Below are positions 8,693 through 16,649 of a stretch of 64,000 nt of DNA, in pieces. Positions within the stretch are counted from its first letter, which is position 1. Each line of letters starts with the position of its first letter. The position numbers and the translations under genes are program-made. The notes beneath the pieces were generated by a model. That model saw nothing but the letters and a program-made list of their open reading frames with translations. It did not search any database and had not been told where the DNA came from. Source of the stretch: a virus. The stretch covers positions 186,001 to 250,000 of the IMG/VR virus record IMGVR_UViG_3300037110_000087. One strand, written 5' to 3'.

Positions 8693-8772
8693 TGTTTCTT
8701 CCAAATTTTATCCCCAGGAGCGGGTACACGAGGTAATCCTGTCGGATGATAGGGTGAAGGTCTGGGTTTCAT
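8689..8772 (-). CDS. Proline-rich 27-residue microprotein
   Basis: Small ORF in the RNA ligase/deoxyribosyltransferase gap. The ATG at 8772 has AAGGAT upstream (inside the ligase stop region), and the TGA overlaps the next ATG in an ATGA arrangement. The product has six prolines and a basic end (DKIWKKQ). Both the ribosome site and the coupling support translation. No homologue recognised. Confidence 0.5.
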   Translation of the reverse strand: MKPRPSPYHPTGLPRVPAPGDKIWKKQ

Positions 8773-8774
8773 AG

Positions 8775-9869
8775 TTATCCTTCGATATCGAATTTGTTGA
8801 GATAGATTGGAGATCTCTGTTTGATAATTAACCTTCCAATCTCCTCATGACGCATCTCTTCCATTGGGGTGATGACGATCCCCTCTCGATATGGAGCATT
8901 ATTGATCAGAGAAGGTCCATTGCTGGCTTCCTTGATTGTCTTGCCATCTAACCATTCGTCCAGGTAAACGTCTTCTGCGATCACTGGGACAGAACATTCT
9001 GGTGATAGAAGTGGATCAATCAGTCTATGACTGAGGAATCGTCCATTGGTCCGAATATCAAATAGAGCGTAAGCCAAGCGCTGGAGCTTATAGACGTTCT
9101 TCTGAATATTGGGTCCATAAATCTCTCCATAGAAGACCACTGGCCCTGGGAATAACATGCGGCCAGCCACAAGATCTTCGTACAGTTTCTTCAAATGAGA
9201 GTCGAAGTACTGACGGGCGATTCTCCACATAAAATGTTCTTTATCGGGCTTTTCCACGATCCACTTTCCATGACTGCAGACACCAGTCAGCACACCATCA
9301 GTGATCTCTATTGGATTATTAGATCCCTCTACCTTCTCAGCGATTCTGACCTTGATCCGATTATCAATCAGGTACTGACCCACGGTGGTGTAACGATCAG
9401 CACCCTCGATGTCATAATAGGGGATATGATCAGGTAAAGGGTAGAGGATTGCATCTCCACTCATAGTCGGCTCAGGATCGTGTTTAATCACACCAAGCAA
9501 TCCACTCAGATCATCACCCTTTGTGAATTGATAATCTGCCTCAATGATCCCGATTTCATAGAGATATGAAGCGATCTCTTGTAGAGAGATAACTAAACCT
9601 TGACTGATACTACCCCTGAGGGTAACGGTCTTCACCCGATTCTTCTTAGCACCGGCAAGTTTACCTACCATGTCAATATATTCAATCAAAGGATCCGGTA
9701 AGAGTGAATCAATCGGGAAGTAACAAGCAAGCTTGCCTTCCTCAATATAGCCCTTCCCACTGACAGCAGTGAAGTCCATCCCAGCAATGGAGATAAGCTC
9801 AAGCCGATCCGCATTTGGATGCGGAGATACACGATCGATAAGTACTACTTCAACTTTGAATGTGGCCAT
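8775..9869 (-). CDS. RNA ligase (Rnl5/DRB0094-like, N-terminal OB domain)
   Basis: 364 residues. An OB-like N-terminal domain contains VSPHPNADRLEL (14-25). The ligase nucleotidyltransferase motifs follow: K179-V-E-G (motif I, adenylated lysine), FYGEIYG (motif III), EGIVI (motif IV) and IIKQRSP (motif V). This is the layout of the Deinococcus DRB0094/Rnl5 RNA ligases, which seal RNA nicks. Preceded by AGAGGC. With the CCA-adding enzyme, kinase and Thg1-like gene it could restore cleaved tRNAs. Confidence 0.85.
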   Translation of the reverse strand: MATFKVEVVLIDRVSPHPNADRLELISIAGMDFTAVSGKGYIEEGKLACYFPIDSLLPDPLIEYIDMVGKLAGAKKNRVKTVTLRGSISQGLVISLQEIASYLYEIGIIEADYQFTKGDDLSGLLGVIKHDPEPTMSGDAILYPLPDHIPYYDIEGADRYTTVGQYLIDNRIKVRIAEKVEGSNNPIEITDGVLTGVCSHGKWIVEKPDKEHFMWRIARQYFDSHLKKLYEDLVAGRMLFPGPVVFYGEIYGPNIQKNVYKLQRLAYALFDIRTNGRFLSHRLIDPLLSPECSVPVIAEDVYLDEWLDGKTIKEASNGPSLINNAPYREGIVITPMEEMRHEEIGRLIIKQRSPIYLNKFDIEG

Positions 9870-9878
9870 TATTCGCCT

Positions 9879-10175
9879 CTATTTATTTGGAAGGGTAAAG
9901 TCTTTAATGGGATAACTGTAAGTTGATGAATCTTTCGGATCAAACCATTTTTGCTGTGCTGCTGCGAGAGCCTGTTCAAGATTGTGAATCTTCTGATGCA
10001 GAGCGCAGAAGCGGATGAACTTCCCATTATCATAAATACAAGCTGGACAGGGCTTAGCCAGTAGATCTGGACTATTGCTCGTGAAATAGGTTTCCCAATC
10101 TTCTAAGGTTGGCTTCCACTTCTTTTTCCAGCATTTTGCAGGGACATTTTCCCAGGGTTCGACATTATCGCTCAT
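9879..10175 (-). CDS. Unrecognised 98-residue Cys-containing protein
   Basis: The ATG overlaps the stop of the 10172 gene (ATGA). It contains CPAC near residue 43 and FCALH near 58, a possible CxxC...CxxH zinc site, followed by a helix. No family recognised. Confidence 0.65.
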   Translation of the reverse strand: MSDNVEPWENVPAKCWKKKWKPTLEDWETYFTSNSPDLLAKPCPACIYDNGKFIRFCALHQKIHNLEQALAAAQQKWFDPKDSSTYSYPIKDFTLPNK

Positions 10176-10960
10176 AAAATACCTAACTCCCTCAAAAATC
10201 TCATTGACTCATGTTCATAATCGAGAGCATTGCGCAGTTGCTGCTTGGCCCTCCCGATATCATGGCAGGATTCTACTGCATTAACCCTATTCTTCCAATA
10301 ATTAACGGATTCTGTTAGAGCAATCTCAAACTCAACCGAAGACATTTTCGTGTCGGTTCCACCGGAAAGCCCAATATGATTCGCAATCAAGGTATCGGGA
10401 TGCATCGGCTCATCCTCGATCAGTTTGGGCAGCATGGTGATGATCTCCCAATCTGCTTCAGCGGATGCTTCATTCTTCTCCATCAATGTCTGATGGGAAT
10501 AGAGAACTACATCCATGAATAGAGCCTGAGGTAGAGTTTCCACCAGAGCATGAATGACTTTTCTGGGTTCTTCACCAAGAACTCTGGGTTTGTAATCAGC
10601 AAACAATAGGGTGTCTTTGGTAATTTCCACGTGCTGGACCGAATAGCCAGCGGGATCAATTGGAACAAGAATGACCCCTTTCCTATACCCTGGCTTCTGC
10701 TTATTGAAATTCGCCTTGATCTCTTTTAATACTCGATCACATTCTTCTCTGCTAATTCCAATGGTTCGATGGAAATAACTACTAAAGGCAATGTTAGGCT
10801 CCTCCACTGGTAATCCAGCAAGGATCATTGCATGCTTGGCTATTTCCATTATGCTGACTTGATCGGTACTAAGAGCAACCATTTGATTAGGGAGATATCC
10901 AAACGCACTGAGGACATTTCGTTCATAAAAACTAAATTCTTCGAACATCTTCTCGTTCAT
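10172..10960 (-). CDS. DUF3228-like protein
   Basis: 262 residues from ATG 10960, with GGGAGT upstream; the upstream in-frame start lacks a ribosome site. Sequence features FSSYFHRTIGISREE, KPGYRKGVILVP, GEEPR, DVVLYSHQTLMEK and ADWEIITM match my memory of the DUF3228 family, a soluble protein of unknown function found in bacteria and phages. A C-terminal helical segment of about 60 residues looks additional. Family call from memory only. Confidence 0.6.
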   Translation of the reverse strand: MNEKMFEEFSFYERNVLSAFGYLPNQMVALSTDQVSIMEIAKHAMILAGLPVEEPNIAFSSYFHRTIGISREECDRVLKEIKANFNKQKPGYRKGVILVPIDPAGYSVQHVEITKDTLLFADYKPRVLGEEPRKVIHALVETLPQALFMDVVLYSHQTLMEKNEASAEADWEIITMLPKLIEDEPMHPDTLIANHIGLSGGTDTKMSSVEFEIALTESVNYWKNRVNAVESCHDIGRAKQQLRNALDYEHESMRFLRELGIL

Positions 10961-10982
10961 AGAATACTCCCGTATATATAAC

Positions 10983-11009
10983 AAGGCCCTGATTAATAAT
11001 CAGGGCCTT
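10983..11009 (-). terminator. Perfect hairpin between the zinc-ribbon and DUF3228-like genes
   Basis: AAGGCCCTGATTA and its exact inverse complement TAATCAGGGCCTT pair as a 13-bp stem around one base. It lies just after the stop at 11013 of the minus-strand gene and is followed by TTGTTATAT on that strand, as expected for an intrinsic terminator. Confidence 0.7.
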
Positions 11010-11012
11010 TGA

Positions 11013-11360
11013 TTAGAAATATCGGCTTGAACTCCGCTCTGACTTCCCATTCCAGCAGGAGACTCCTCGCCTCACTTGGGTCCAACCCCATTCGTGATTA
11101 CAATCACCACATCGCACTACAGTCCCACATGGGGTTCCGGATGAAGTCTGATTATGAAGTTCGTAAGTCTTGAAATTGATGGATTGGCAGTTAGGACAGC
11201 ATACCAAAGGTTCAGCATTACGCCGAATATACTCCCAGCGGGTCATGAGGACATCAGGACCTGATTCCCAGGCTTGGCACATGGAACACATTCGTTCCGA
11301 CCAGGGTTTCCAAGTTTTGAGATGACAGAAATGAACTGTGATAATCTCTTCGGGATCCAT
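11013..11360 (-). CDS. Zinc-ribbon protein, unknown role
   Basis: 115 residues from ATG 11360, 4 nt after the phosphatase stop. Three Cys pairs (CSMC, CCPNC, RCGDC) give at least one treble-clef or ribbon zinc site, with a W-G-W motif near the end. Could be a transcription or nucleic-acid-binding factor; no family recognised. A longer frame upstream overlaps the phosphatase and is less likely. Confidence 0.6.
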   Translation of the reverse strand: MDPEEIITVHFCHLKTWKPWSERMCSMCQAWESGPDVLMTRWEYIRRNAEPLVCCPNCQSINFKTYELHNQTSSGTPCGTVVRCGDCNHEWGWTQVRRGVSCWNGKSERSSSRYF

Positions 11361-11364
11361 GGTT

Positions 11365-11847
11365 TCACCCACAGTAACCGTTGAAGTCAAAAGCCTTCCC
11401 TCTGCGTTCTGCATCAATTCGCAGAGAAAGGGCAACCATTTTTCCGTCGAGGTTAAGCAGCTTATCGAAATGCTGACAGATGAGCAGATTGGGCCAAGCG
11501 TAGCTGCGAACCCTTAGTACCTTCGCCCATGCCTCTTCCACAGAAAGTCCTTGGTGACAAAGGACTCCCCAGGCGGTAGCAGTGCTTCGGCTGACACCCG
11601 CGAAACAATGAACTAGCAGATGAGATCGCTGATGAACCTTGCAGGTTTTCACATGCTCGATCACAGACTTCATTTGCCAGAAATTGGGGCCATAAGGGTA
11701 GGTAGGATCGTCTACGTCTTCACACTGAATGAGAAGATGCTTAGGGCCAACTACCTCAATATTCGAAGGGGAATCGTCCAAGCTAATAATACAATCAGCC
11801 CAGTTGTAGTGCTTGGGTGCACTGGACTTATCGCAGATGATCAGCAT
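11365..11847 (-). CDS. Dual-specificity/tyrosine phosphatase-like protein
   Basis: 160 residues. The Cys-based phosphatase P-loop HCFAGVSRS (C-x5-R) lies near residue 100, with an upstream W-A-D-C and DDPTY segment placing the likely general acid. Length suits a minimal dual-specificity phosphatase. It may dephosphorylate host proteins or RNA 5' ends. Sits in an operon with the 11858 gene 10 nt upstream. Confidence 0.8.
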   Translation of the reverse strand: MLIICDKSSAPKHYNWADCIISLDDSPSNIEVVGPKHLLIQCEDVDDPTYPYGPNFWQMKSVIEHVKTCKVHQRSHLLVHCFAGVSRSTATAWGVLCHQGLSVEEAWAKVLRVRSYAWPNLLICQHFDKLLNLDGKMVALSLRIDAERRGKAFDFNGYCG

Positions 11848-11857
11848 TTCAAGGTCC

Positions 11858-12145
11858 TTAGGAATTCAATAAGGCGGTGATAGCTTCGGTGTAATACCAG
11901 AGAGCGACAATTCGCTCTGGAGCGTTGTCAGGAACATCCCTAACGTTCATATCATCAAGCTGGTCCTTGGCAAACTTGCCAATCTTTAACAATGCATCCC
12001 AACAGTGATCACGGTCATGTTCCAGGAGTCTCAGAGCCTTTCGAGAAATGATAGCTAGGGTATTAGGGTCCACCCAATCAGTCTGATAATTACGCAGAGC
12101 CGTCTTCAAGCTTTCTATAGCGGTTTCCTTATCTACCTCTAGCAT
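11858..12145 (-). CDS. Unrecognised 95-residue helical protein
   Basis: ATG 12145 preceded by GGAGGAAG, and the first gene after the promoter at 12181-12209. Predicted all-helical, with no Cys cluster or membrane segment. It probably leads the transcript carrying the phosphatase and zinc-ribbon genes. Confidence 0.6.
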   Translation of the reverse strand: MLEVDKETAIESLKTALRNYQTDWVDPNTLAIISRKALRLLEHDRDHCWDALLKIGKFAKDQLDDMNVRDVPDNAPERIVALWYYTEAITALLNS

Positions 12146-12180
12146 AACTTCCTCCGTGGGGAGGCATAATAGCTTTCTCA

Positions 12181-12209
12181 ATTATACCAAAATTCGAACT
12201 CTTTGTCAA
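12181..12209 (-). promoter_or_regulatory. Sigma-70 promoter
   Basis: On the minus strand TTGACA (12209-12204) and TATAAT (12186-12181) are separated by 17 nt: a perfect consensus, 36 nt before the ATG at 12145. Confidence 0.85.
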
Positions 12210-12225
12210 TTCCTCAATCTGCATC

Positions 12226-12951
12226 CTAACCTCCGATCAGAACCTTAAAGAAGCGGTAGATCTTGTACTGCGTGTAGAGCCGGAAAAAGGAAATTGGCTT
12301 ATGCCAGATATCCCAGCCCACATTCATCATTCTGCCATTGAATTTCCAGTAATTATGAATATGACCATGCATCAGTGGACCACCTTCGTCCGTGGGCCGG
12401 GCCTCTGGAAAACGATCGCCCTCTTGGTCAGGATGATCACCGGCATAGGGGAAATGACTGATCTTGACTCTCACCCACATCCATAGGTATTTAACCTCGA
12501 TATGGTCTTCGCCTTCTCCGATCCAATGAATTCCCGCATCCTTATATTTCTGGATCCATTCTTCCCGCTTTTCAGGCTTCTTGGTCTGCATATAGGAAGG
12601 ACGATCATGGTTGCCCAGGAGTAGATAAATGGTTCCATTTAGCAGTTTGACATATTCCAGACTATCAGCCATCTGACCCATAGCCAGATCACCCAGAACA
12701 ATCACCTTGTCCTCTGGATTGACCACTTTGTTCCAGGCATCAACCATATCCCGATTCATCTTTGCGATGTCCTCGGGAGTAGGAGAAGGGGGTTCTTTCT
12801 TTTCCAGTTTCGCCTTGCGAACAAGCTGGAGATCCTTATCAGTAGGGCATCTACCATTGAAATAAGGACGCTTGCAGTAGAAGATAATATTCTTATGTCC
12901 GAAATGTAAATCGGAAGTGAAGTAGGTTTTTTGGAGAGAAGTCAGGTGCAT
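12226..12951 (-). CDS. Metallophosphoesterase
   Basis: 241 residues. SDLHFGH near residue 13, a GDLA motif near 87, GNHD near 114, ISHFPY and HGHIH near 195 are the calcineurin-like phosphoesterase metal sites, in the order typical of phage and bacterial 'FTSDLHFGH' phosphoesterases. Preceded by GAGGCG. The last 40 residues are aromatic and basic. Substrate unknown. Confidence 0.85.
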   Translation of the reverse strand: MHLTSLQKTYFTSDLHFGHKNIIFYCKRPYFNGRCPTDKDLQLVRKAKLEKKEPPSPTPEDIAKMNRDMVDAWNKVVNPEDKVIVLGDLAMGQMADSLEYVKLLNGTIYLLLGNHDRPSYMQTKKPEKREEWIQKYKDAGIHWIGEGEDHIEVKYLWMWVRVKISHFPYAGDHPDQEGDRFPEARPTDEGGPLMHGHIHNYWKFNGRMMNVGWDIWHKPISFFRLYTQYKIYRFFKVLIGG

Positions 12952-12957
12952 TTCGCC

Positions 12958-13077
12958 TCAGAGTTGAAAGTCATTAAAGTCGTCCCAATTGGTTAACTTT
13001 GACCACACTTTGATAATGATTATTACAAGGAGGACGATTACTGCGATTCCACTACCAAAACCCAGCCAGAACATCAT
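12958..13077 (-). CDS. Small single-pass membrane protein (39 aa)
   Basis: Short ORF with AGGGGA upstream. One long hydrophobic segment (about residues 5-23, Ile/Val/Leu-rich) is followed by a Lys then an acidic, aromatic tail. The stop is 6 nt before the metallophosphoesterase start, so the two are likely co-translated. Function unknown. Confidence 0.55.
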   Translation of the reverse strand: MMFWLGFGSGIAVIVLLVIIIIKVWSKLTNWDDFNDFQL

Positions 13078-13092
13078 CACATTTCCCCTATT

Positions 13093-13470
13093 TTACTCAA
13101 TTTTAACAGGGATGAAACGCGCTTCCTCTGGCGACCATTTGGCTTTCTGGAGAAGCCGATTGAGATCTTCCTTGGCTTCCGGATCATCTTTTCCGCAGAC
13201 TATCCAGCCCTTGCCTGGGGTGAACTTGGCGAACCACCCGAATTCCCGACATTCCACGACTCCTGGCCATTCTCCGGTCCAGAGGATCTTGGGCCATTTC
13301 TCGAATTCCTCGTCGGGACAACCACAGGAAATGGCTTGTCTGCCGCAGTTGGGACAGCGCTCGACATCACATCCTGGAATATGTTCCTCTCCCGGCTTCA
13401 CCGCACAATCAGGGCAGAGTTTCCCAGCCACGACACCAGCACCGATGGCCTTGATCTTCGCGTATGGCAT
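13093..13470 (-). CDS. Zinc-finger protein, unknown role
   Basis: 125 residues with a strong AGGAGG site. Cys/His cluster: CPDC, HIPGCDVERCPNCGRQ and CGC between residues 19 and 51, resembling a family of small zinc-binding proteins seen in phages and bacteria. The C-terminal half (GWFAKFTPGKGW) is aromatic. Probable regulatory or nucleic-acid-binding role; inferred. Confidence 0.65.
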   Translation of the reverse strand: MPYAKIKAIGAGVVAGKLCPDCAVKPGEEHIPGCDVERCPNCGRQAISCGCPDEEFEKWPKILWTGEWPGVVECREFGWFAKFTPGKGWIVCGKDDPEAKEDLNRLLQKAKWSPEEARFIPVKIE

Positions 13471-13479
13471 GGGATCCTC

Positions 13480-13779
13480 CTAAAAGATGACGAGGGGCAG
13501 CGAATTTCGGATGAATTCGCGGAAAGCTGTATCACTGAGCTTCTGGTTGTCCACATTGGCCATGATGGTGCGAAGGAAATTCTCAGCGGGGACAATTGGG
13601 GTTGGAATGGGGCCTAAGCGAATGGGGCCGATCGGGCGTTTGCCTGTACCACCACAATCCAGACATTTACGATCTCGTCCGTCGATGGAAGGTTCACCGT
13701 TGGCCTTGAAATGGCCGTAGCCCTTACAGGATCGACAATCCGGTGCAATAGCGATGTAGTCAACGCGTCTGTTGGTCAT
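13480..13779 (-). CDS. DnaJ-type zinc-finger-like protein
   Basis: 99 residues. CRSCKGYGHF and CLDCGGTGKR give the two C-x-x-C-x-G-x-G repeats typical of the DnaJ cysteine-rich domain, here as a single minimal pair. GGAGTAAGGT precedes the start, 3 nt after the upstream stop. No J domain is present. Confidence 0.6.
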   Translation of the reverse strand: MTNRRVDYIAIAPDCRSCKGYGHFKANGEPSIDGRDRKCLDCGGTGKRPIGPIRLGPIPTPIVPAENFLRTIMANVDNQKLSDTAFREFIRNSLPLVIF

Positions 13780-13782
13780 ACC

Positions 13783-14085
13783 TTACTCCAGAGTAACGAT
13801 GACCTTGGATTTGATGATCACCTTCTTGCCGTTTCTGAGAGCAACAAAGCTCTCGTCATGATCGTCGGTCAGCCGCTGGATCTCCTCAATCCAATCGGGT
13901 TCATCCTCCAGACAATACCATTCGTAGCTGAAGGTGGGTTCGTCACGATCGGGATAGCCATGGCCAGGATTGGTTCTCGACCGTTCATCGCCGGGAATGT
14001 GAATGGTAGAGAACCTGATGATGGCAAGGTGAGCCTCAGTAGGGAAGTCCTTGGGGTTATGGGCGAAATGACCGAATCTGGTCAT
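13783..14085 (-). CDS. Unrecognised 100-residue protein
   Basis: The start overlaps the 14082 stop (ATGA), with GGTGAGG upstream. Acidic and aromatic in the middle (SYEWYCLEDEPDW), with a basic beta-rich end (NGKKVIIKSKVIV). No family recognised. Confidence 0.6.
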   Translation of the reverse strand: MTRFGHFAHNPKDFPTEAHLAIIRFSTIHIPGDERSRTNPGHGYPDRDEPTFSYEWYCLEDEPDWIEEIQRLTDDHDESFVALRNGKKVIIKSKVIVTLE

Positions 14086-14258
14086 ACCTCACCAAGGAAG
14101 AACTTGGTCACAGATTTGTGGAAATAGCGTAGCTTGTTGTCCTTGTGTTGACGCCTCGGGAGGACCCTGATCCTCTGTTCCTCTTCTCCCTGCCGCAGCG
14201 GCCTCTGTTTCTTACGTCTATCCTCGTTCTTTGCCCATAAGGACTTGATATCAAACAT
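14082..14258 (-). CDS. Basic 58-residue protein
   Basis: Reads from ATG 14258 (TAGGAGGAG upstream) to a TGA overlapping the next start. Very rich in Arg, Lys and Gln (for example RRKKQRPLRQ), so a nucleic-acid contact is plausible. No family recognised. Confidence 0.55.
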   Translation of the reverse strand: MFDIKSLWAKNEDRRKKQRPLRQGEEEQRIRVLPRRQHKDNKLRYFHKSVTKFFLGEV

Positions 14259-14266
14259 GGCTCCTC

Positions 14267-14419
14267 CTACGCAGCCTCTGTCTTCAAATTGTCAATGAAT
14301 CGCTCCCCATCCTCTCTGGCGTGGGCGCTATTCGGGAAGACTTCTTCTTTGGGTTTCCCCTTATCCTTGTAACGGACGATCCAAACGTTCCTACCAGGGT
14401 GAAAGATCAGTTCAGGCAT
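14267..14419 (-). CDS. Unrecognised 50-residue protein
   Basis: ATG 14419 with GGAAT upstream; the TAG lies just before the ribosome site of the 14082 gene. Starts MPELIFHPG..VW and looks like a small beta-hairpin plus helix. It continues the closely packed series of small genes. Confidence 0.5.
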   Translation of the reverse strand: MPELIFHPGRNVWIVRYKDKGKPKEEVFPNSAHAREDGERFIDNLKTEAA

Positions 14420-14435
14420 GATAAATTCCAAAGAA

Positions 14436-14454
14436 AAGGCCCTTACGGGGCCTT
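14436..14454 (-). terminator. Hairpin overlapping the 3' end of the 14443 gene
   Basis: On the minus strand AAGGCCC-CGTAA-GGGCCTT pairs over 7 bp and is followed by TTCTTT. The gene's TAA is inside the loop. Confidence 0.65.
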
Positions 14455-14628
14455 GAGGCCGAACAGCTTCGTTAGATGCTGAATGATAGCCTGGGCCTGT
14501 TCCTTATCAACCCAGGTAACGACACACTTGTGATCTTTCAGGTAGGGACCATGCACTTCGATCTGAACATCGCCGTAGCGATCAAGGGCATCCTCGATCG
14601 TAAGGTGGTTGTGTTCCCCGGTGATCAT
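14443..14628 (-). CDS. Unrecognised 61-residue protein
   Basis: The start overlaps the stop of the 14628 gene (TAATG), with GGGGAT upstream. Mixed alpha/beta composition, with EHNHLTIEDALDRYGD near the start. No family recognised. Confidence 0.55.
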   Translation of the reverse strand: MITGEHNHLTIEDALDRYGDVQIEVHGPYLKDHKCVVTWVDKEQAQAIIQHLTKLFGLKAP

Positions 14629-15143
14629 TATATCCCCTTGGCCTCACGCTTGGCCTGACCGCGAAGACGGTTGTTGAGGGTCATCTTCTGTCGCCCATGA
14701 TCCAGGTGTTTGTATTTCTCTCGGAGTTCCTGCTCCGGAACACCCAGTTTGAGCGCGGCCAGGGCGTAGGTGTCGCTCAGGTCGCCGGGGAGTTCGACGA
14801 CCACGACATCATCATCGTCGTCAACGATGATGCTCGTGCTGGCGTGGGGTTCGACGGTGAGCGGCAGGATTTGAGTTTCCTCAGTGACCCCCTTATAATC
14901 CTGATTCTGCACCATGGCTTCGGCAGCAGCCTGGGTGCTGCAGGTCCCGATCAGCACCCACTTCTTGAAGCGATTCCACACGATGGAGGGGTCTTCGGGG
15001 TCCTGGCCCTCTTTCAGAGGCTTGACCGGCTTGCGAAGGCGCATATAACCGATGACAGCCAGAGTGTGGCCAACGTAATCATGGGAAGTCCGCTGCAGAG
15101 GGGTTCCATCGGGAGCGATGACACGGTAGATGACTTTGGCCAT
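14628..15143 (-). CDS. Unrecognised 171-residue protein with acidic stretch
   Basis: ATG 15143 with AGGAG 7 nt upstream, first gene after the promoter at 15178-15207. VIYRVIAPDGTPL opens the protein, a run of five Asp lies near residue 110, and the C-terminus is basic and helical (NNRLRGQAKREAKG). Higher GC than neighbours. No family recognised. Confidence 0.65.
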   Translation of the reverse strand: MAKVIYRVIAPDGTPLQRTSHDYVGHTLAVIGYMRLRKPVKPLKEGQDPEDPSIVWNRFKKWVLIGTCSTQAAAEAMVQNQDYKGVTEETQILPLTVEPHASTSIIVDDDDDVVVVELPGDLSDTYALAALKLGVPEQELREKYKHLDHGRQKMTLNNRLRGQAKREAKGI

Positions 15144-15177
15144 TGGAGTTCTCCTACAGGCTTTTAACCCGACTTCC

Positions 15178-15207
15178 ATTATATCATGCGAAAGTATTCC
15201 GTGTCAA
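15178..15207 (-). promoter_or_regulatory. Sigma-70 promoter
   Basis: Minus strand TTGACA (15207-15202), 18-nt spacer, TATAAT (15183-15178), 34 nt before ATG 15143. The -35 element lies inside the 3' end of the upstream gene. Confidence 0.8.
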
Positions 15208-15834
15208 TTTCTCCCAGGATTCATAAAACTTATCATTAATCATTAATTCATCGTCATAAAAGGCATGAAACCATAGGTATTGCCGACTCTTGTAGCCCAA
15301 GCTGATTGAGATATCCCCGATATCGACAATCACCCCGAAGCCATCCAGGGGTGAATAATGGAGCAGAATGGCATCTTCCTGGGCCTGGAAGGGGTCTCTC
15401 TCCACTCTCTTGAGGATTCTGGATATCAGAGTGAGTTGGTTCAGGTGGGGCATCTTCGGAAACTTTGGATGGGCATTCTGACAAAGTTCCAGGAAGGCCC
15501 CTTTATCCATGGAGTTGAGGAAATCCATCTGGAGTGCAATCTGGGAATCTTCTTCCCAATTCCGGGACCTTACCGTGAGGAACCATTTATTAAGATTCCA
15601 CAGGTAGTCTTTCTGGAGCCGCTGGAAATAGCTAGAGGAAGATTCCTCGGCTTTTCTGGCAAGACCGAGTTCCTTTTGAACACTCCTCAACAGGGTATCC
15701 CCAAGACATCCCGCCCATCCGTTAAAAAGCGGAAGGATGGAGGGTTCTGCCTTGAATAGATTTGTTCCCTGTGGAATCTCAAAGGTTATTAGCCTTTGGC
15801 CTAACGAGTTGGTGGTTTTCTCCACGATCAACAT
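15184..15834 (-). CDS. Unrecognised 216-residue protein
   Basis: ATG 15834 follows GGGGGC; the promoter at 15853-15881 is directly upstream, so the earlier in-frame start is untranscribed or weak. Helical in the middle (RLQKDYLWNLNKWF) with a beta-rich C-terminal half (HYSPLDGFGVIVDIGD, YLWFHAFYDDELM). No known motif. Confidence 0.65.
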   Translation of the reverse strand: MLIVEKTTNSLGQRLITFEIPQGTNLFKAEPSILPLFNGWAGCLGDTLLRSVQKELGLARKAEESSSSYFQRLQKDYLWNLNKWFLTVRSRNWEEDSQIALQMDFLNSMDKGAFLELCQNAHPKFPKMPHLNQLTLISRILKRVERDPFQAQEDAILLHYSPLDGFGVIVDIGDISISLGYKSRQYLWFHAFYDDELMINDKFYESWEKLTRNTFA

Positions 15835-15852
15835 AGCTAGCCCCCATTTTAC

Positions 15853-15881
15853 AGTGTAGCGCAAGGGGAGCTAGCTGTCAA
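15853..15881 (-). promoter_or_regulatory. Sigma-70 promoter
   Basis: Minus strand TTGACA (15881-15876), 17-nt spacer, TACACT (15858-15853), just before ATG 15834. Confidence 0.75.
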
Positions 15882-15887
15882 TTTTAT

Positions 15888-16298
15888 CTAGGGCAGGAGA
15901 GCGACTCCCCCGGTGACGAGAGCCTGTTCCTGAGAAAGGACGGCCATGGCACGAAGGATTACATCGGCCTTGCCCTGGTGTAATACAAAGGATGAGGCGT
16001 TATTTCGATCGTAACCCCCAGGGTAATCCAATCGAGCAATATGTTTCATTTCGAGAATTTCACTAACTGGTTTATCAAAACCTTCGATAGCGACTCTCTG
16101 CTCTACAGTGAAGGTCTTATCCGGATCAGTGACGACGAAGTGAAGCTCAATACCTACGAGAGCCTCAACCTTAAAGCTCATATTTTCGACTTTGACTCTA
16201 GCGTTTTCCAGAAATTCCTGAAATGAAAATTCGACTACACCCTCGGCTGAGTCTACGATGAAGTTCTGTTCGAAGGGAATAGCACGTGGTTGCTGCAT
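15888..16298 (-). CDS. Unrecognised 136-residue protein
   Basis: The start overlaps the stop of a 40-codon gene (TAATG). Beta-rich with many Val and Glu; no Cys, no membrane segment. No family recognised. Confidence 0.6.
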   Translation of the reverse strand: MQQPRAIPFEQNFIVDSAEGVVEFSFQEFLENARVKVENMSFKVEALVGIELHFVVTDPDKTFTVEQRVAIEGFDKPVSEILEMKHIARLDYPGGYDRNNASSFVLHQGKADVILRAMAVLSQEQALVTGGVALLP

Positions 16299-16420
16299 TA
16301 AAACATTCCCAAGATCTTATCAAGTAACTGTCTGGCCCGATCTTCCTGTTCATTTGCTGGAAGATAACCAATAAGACTGATAGCTGCCTCTATGTATGCC
16401 ACTTTCTGTTCTTCTGACAT
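16298..16420 (-). CDS. Small helical protein (40 aa)
   Basis: ATG 16420 with AGGAG upstream. Translates to an amphipathic helical product (MSEEQKVAYIEAAISLIGYL...). The TAA overlaps the next ATG. Confidence 0.55.
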   Translation of the reverse strand: MSEEQKVAYIEAAISLIGYLPANEQEDRARQLLDKILGMF

Positions 16421-16431
16421 GTTTGCTCCTA

Positions 16432-16641
16432 TTACTCGTCCGCGACGAGTTCAAATGTTTCCACTCTTGTAACCTCTTCCTCAAGAGGATCATGATAATT
16501 GACAACATTGAATAGATCGACATCATCGTCTGCGTCAATCTGTTCCTTGTACCCTTCGTACTTTTCTCTTGTCATCCTGATCGTTTGGTCGAATTCGACC
16601 CTAGCCCGACAGACAATGTGAACGGTTACCATTTCGCTCAT
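16432..16641 (-). CDS. Unrecognised 69-residue acidic protein
   Basis: AGGAG precedes ATG 16641. TVHIVCRARVEFDQTI then an acidic helix. It resembles the small dsDNA-mimic or accessory proteins common in phages, but no family is recognised. Confidence 0.6.
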   Translation of the reverse strand: MSEMVTVHIVCRARVEFDQTIRMTREKYEGYKEQIDADDDVDLFNVVNYHDPLEEEVTRVETFELVADE

Positions 16642-16649
16642 GGTTTCTC

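Noticed and set aside
12989-13483. 164-codon plus-strand frame
   Set aside because: Overlaps a zinc-finger gene with an AGGAGG site and a small membrane ORF on the minus strand; composition is Ser/Pro/His-rich as in reversed coding sequence.
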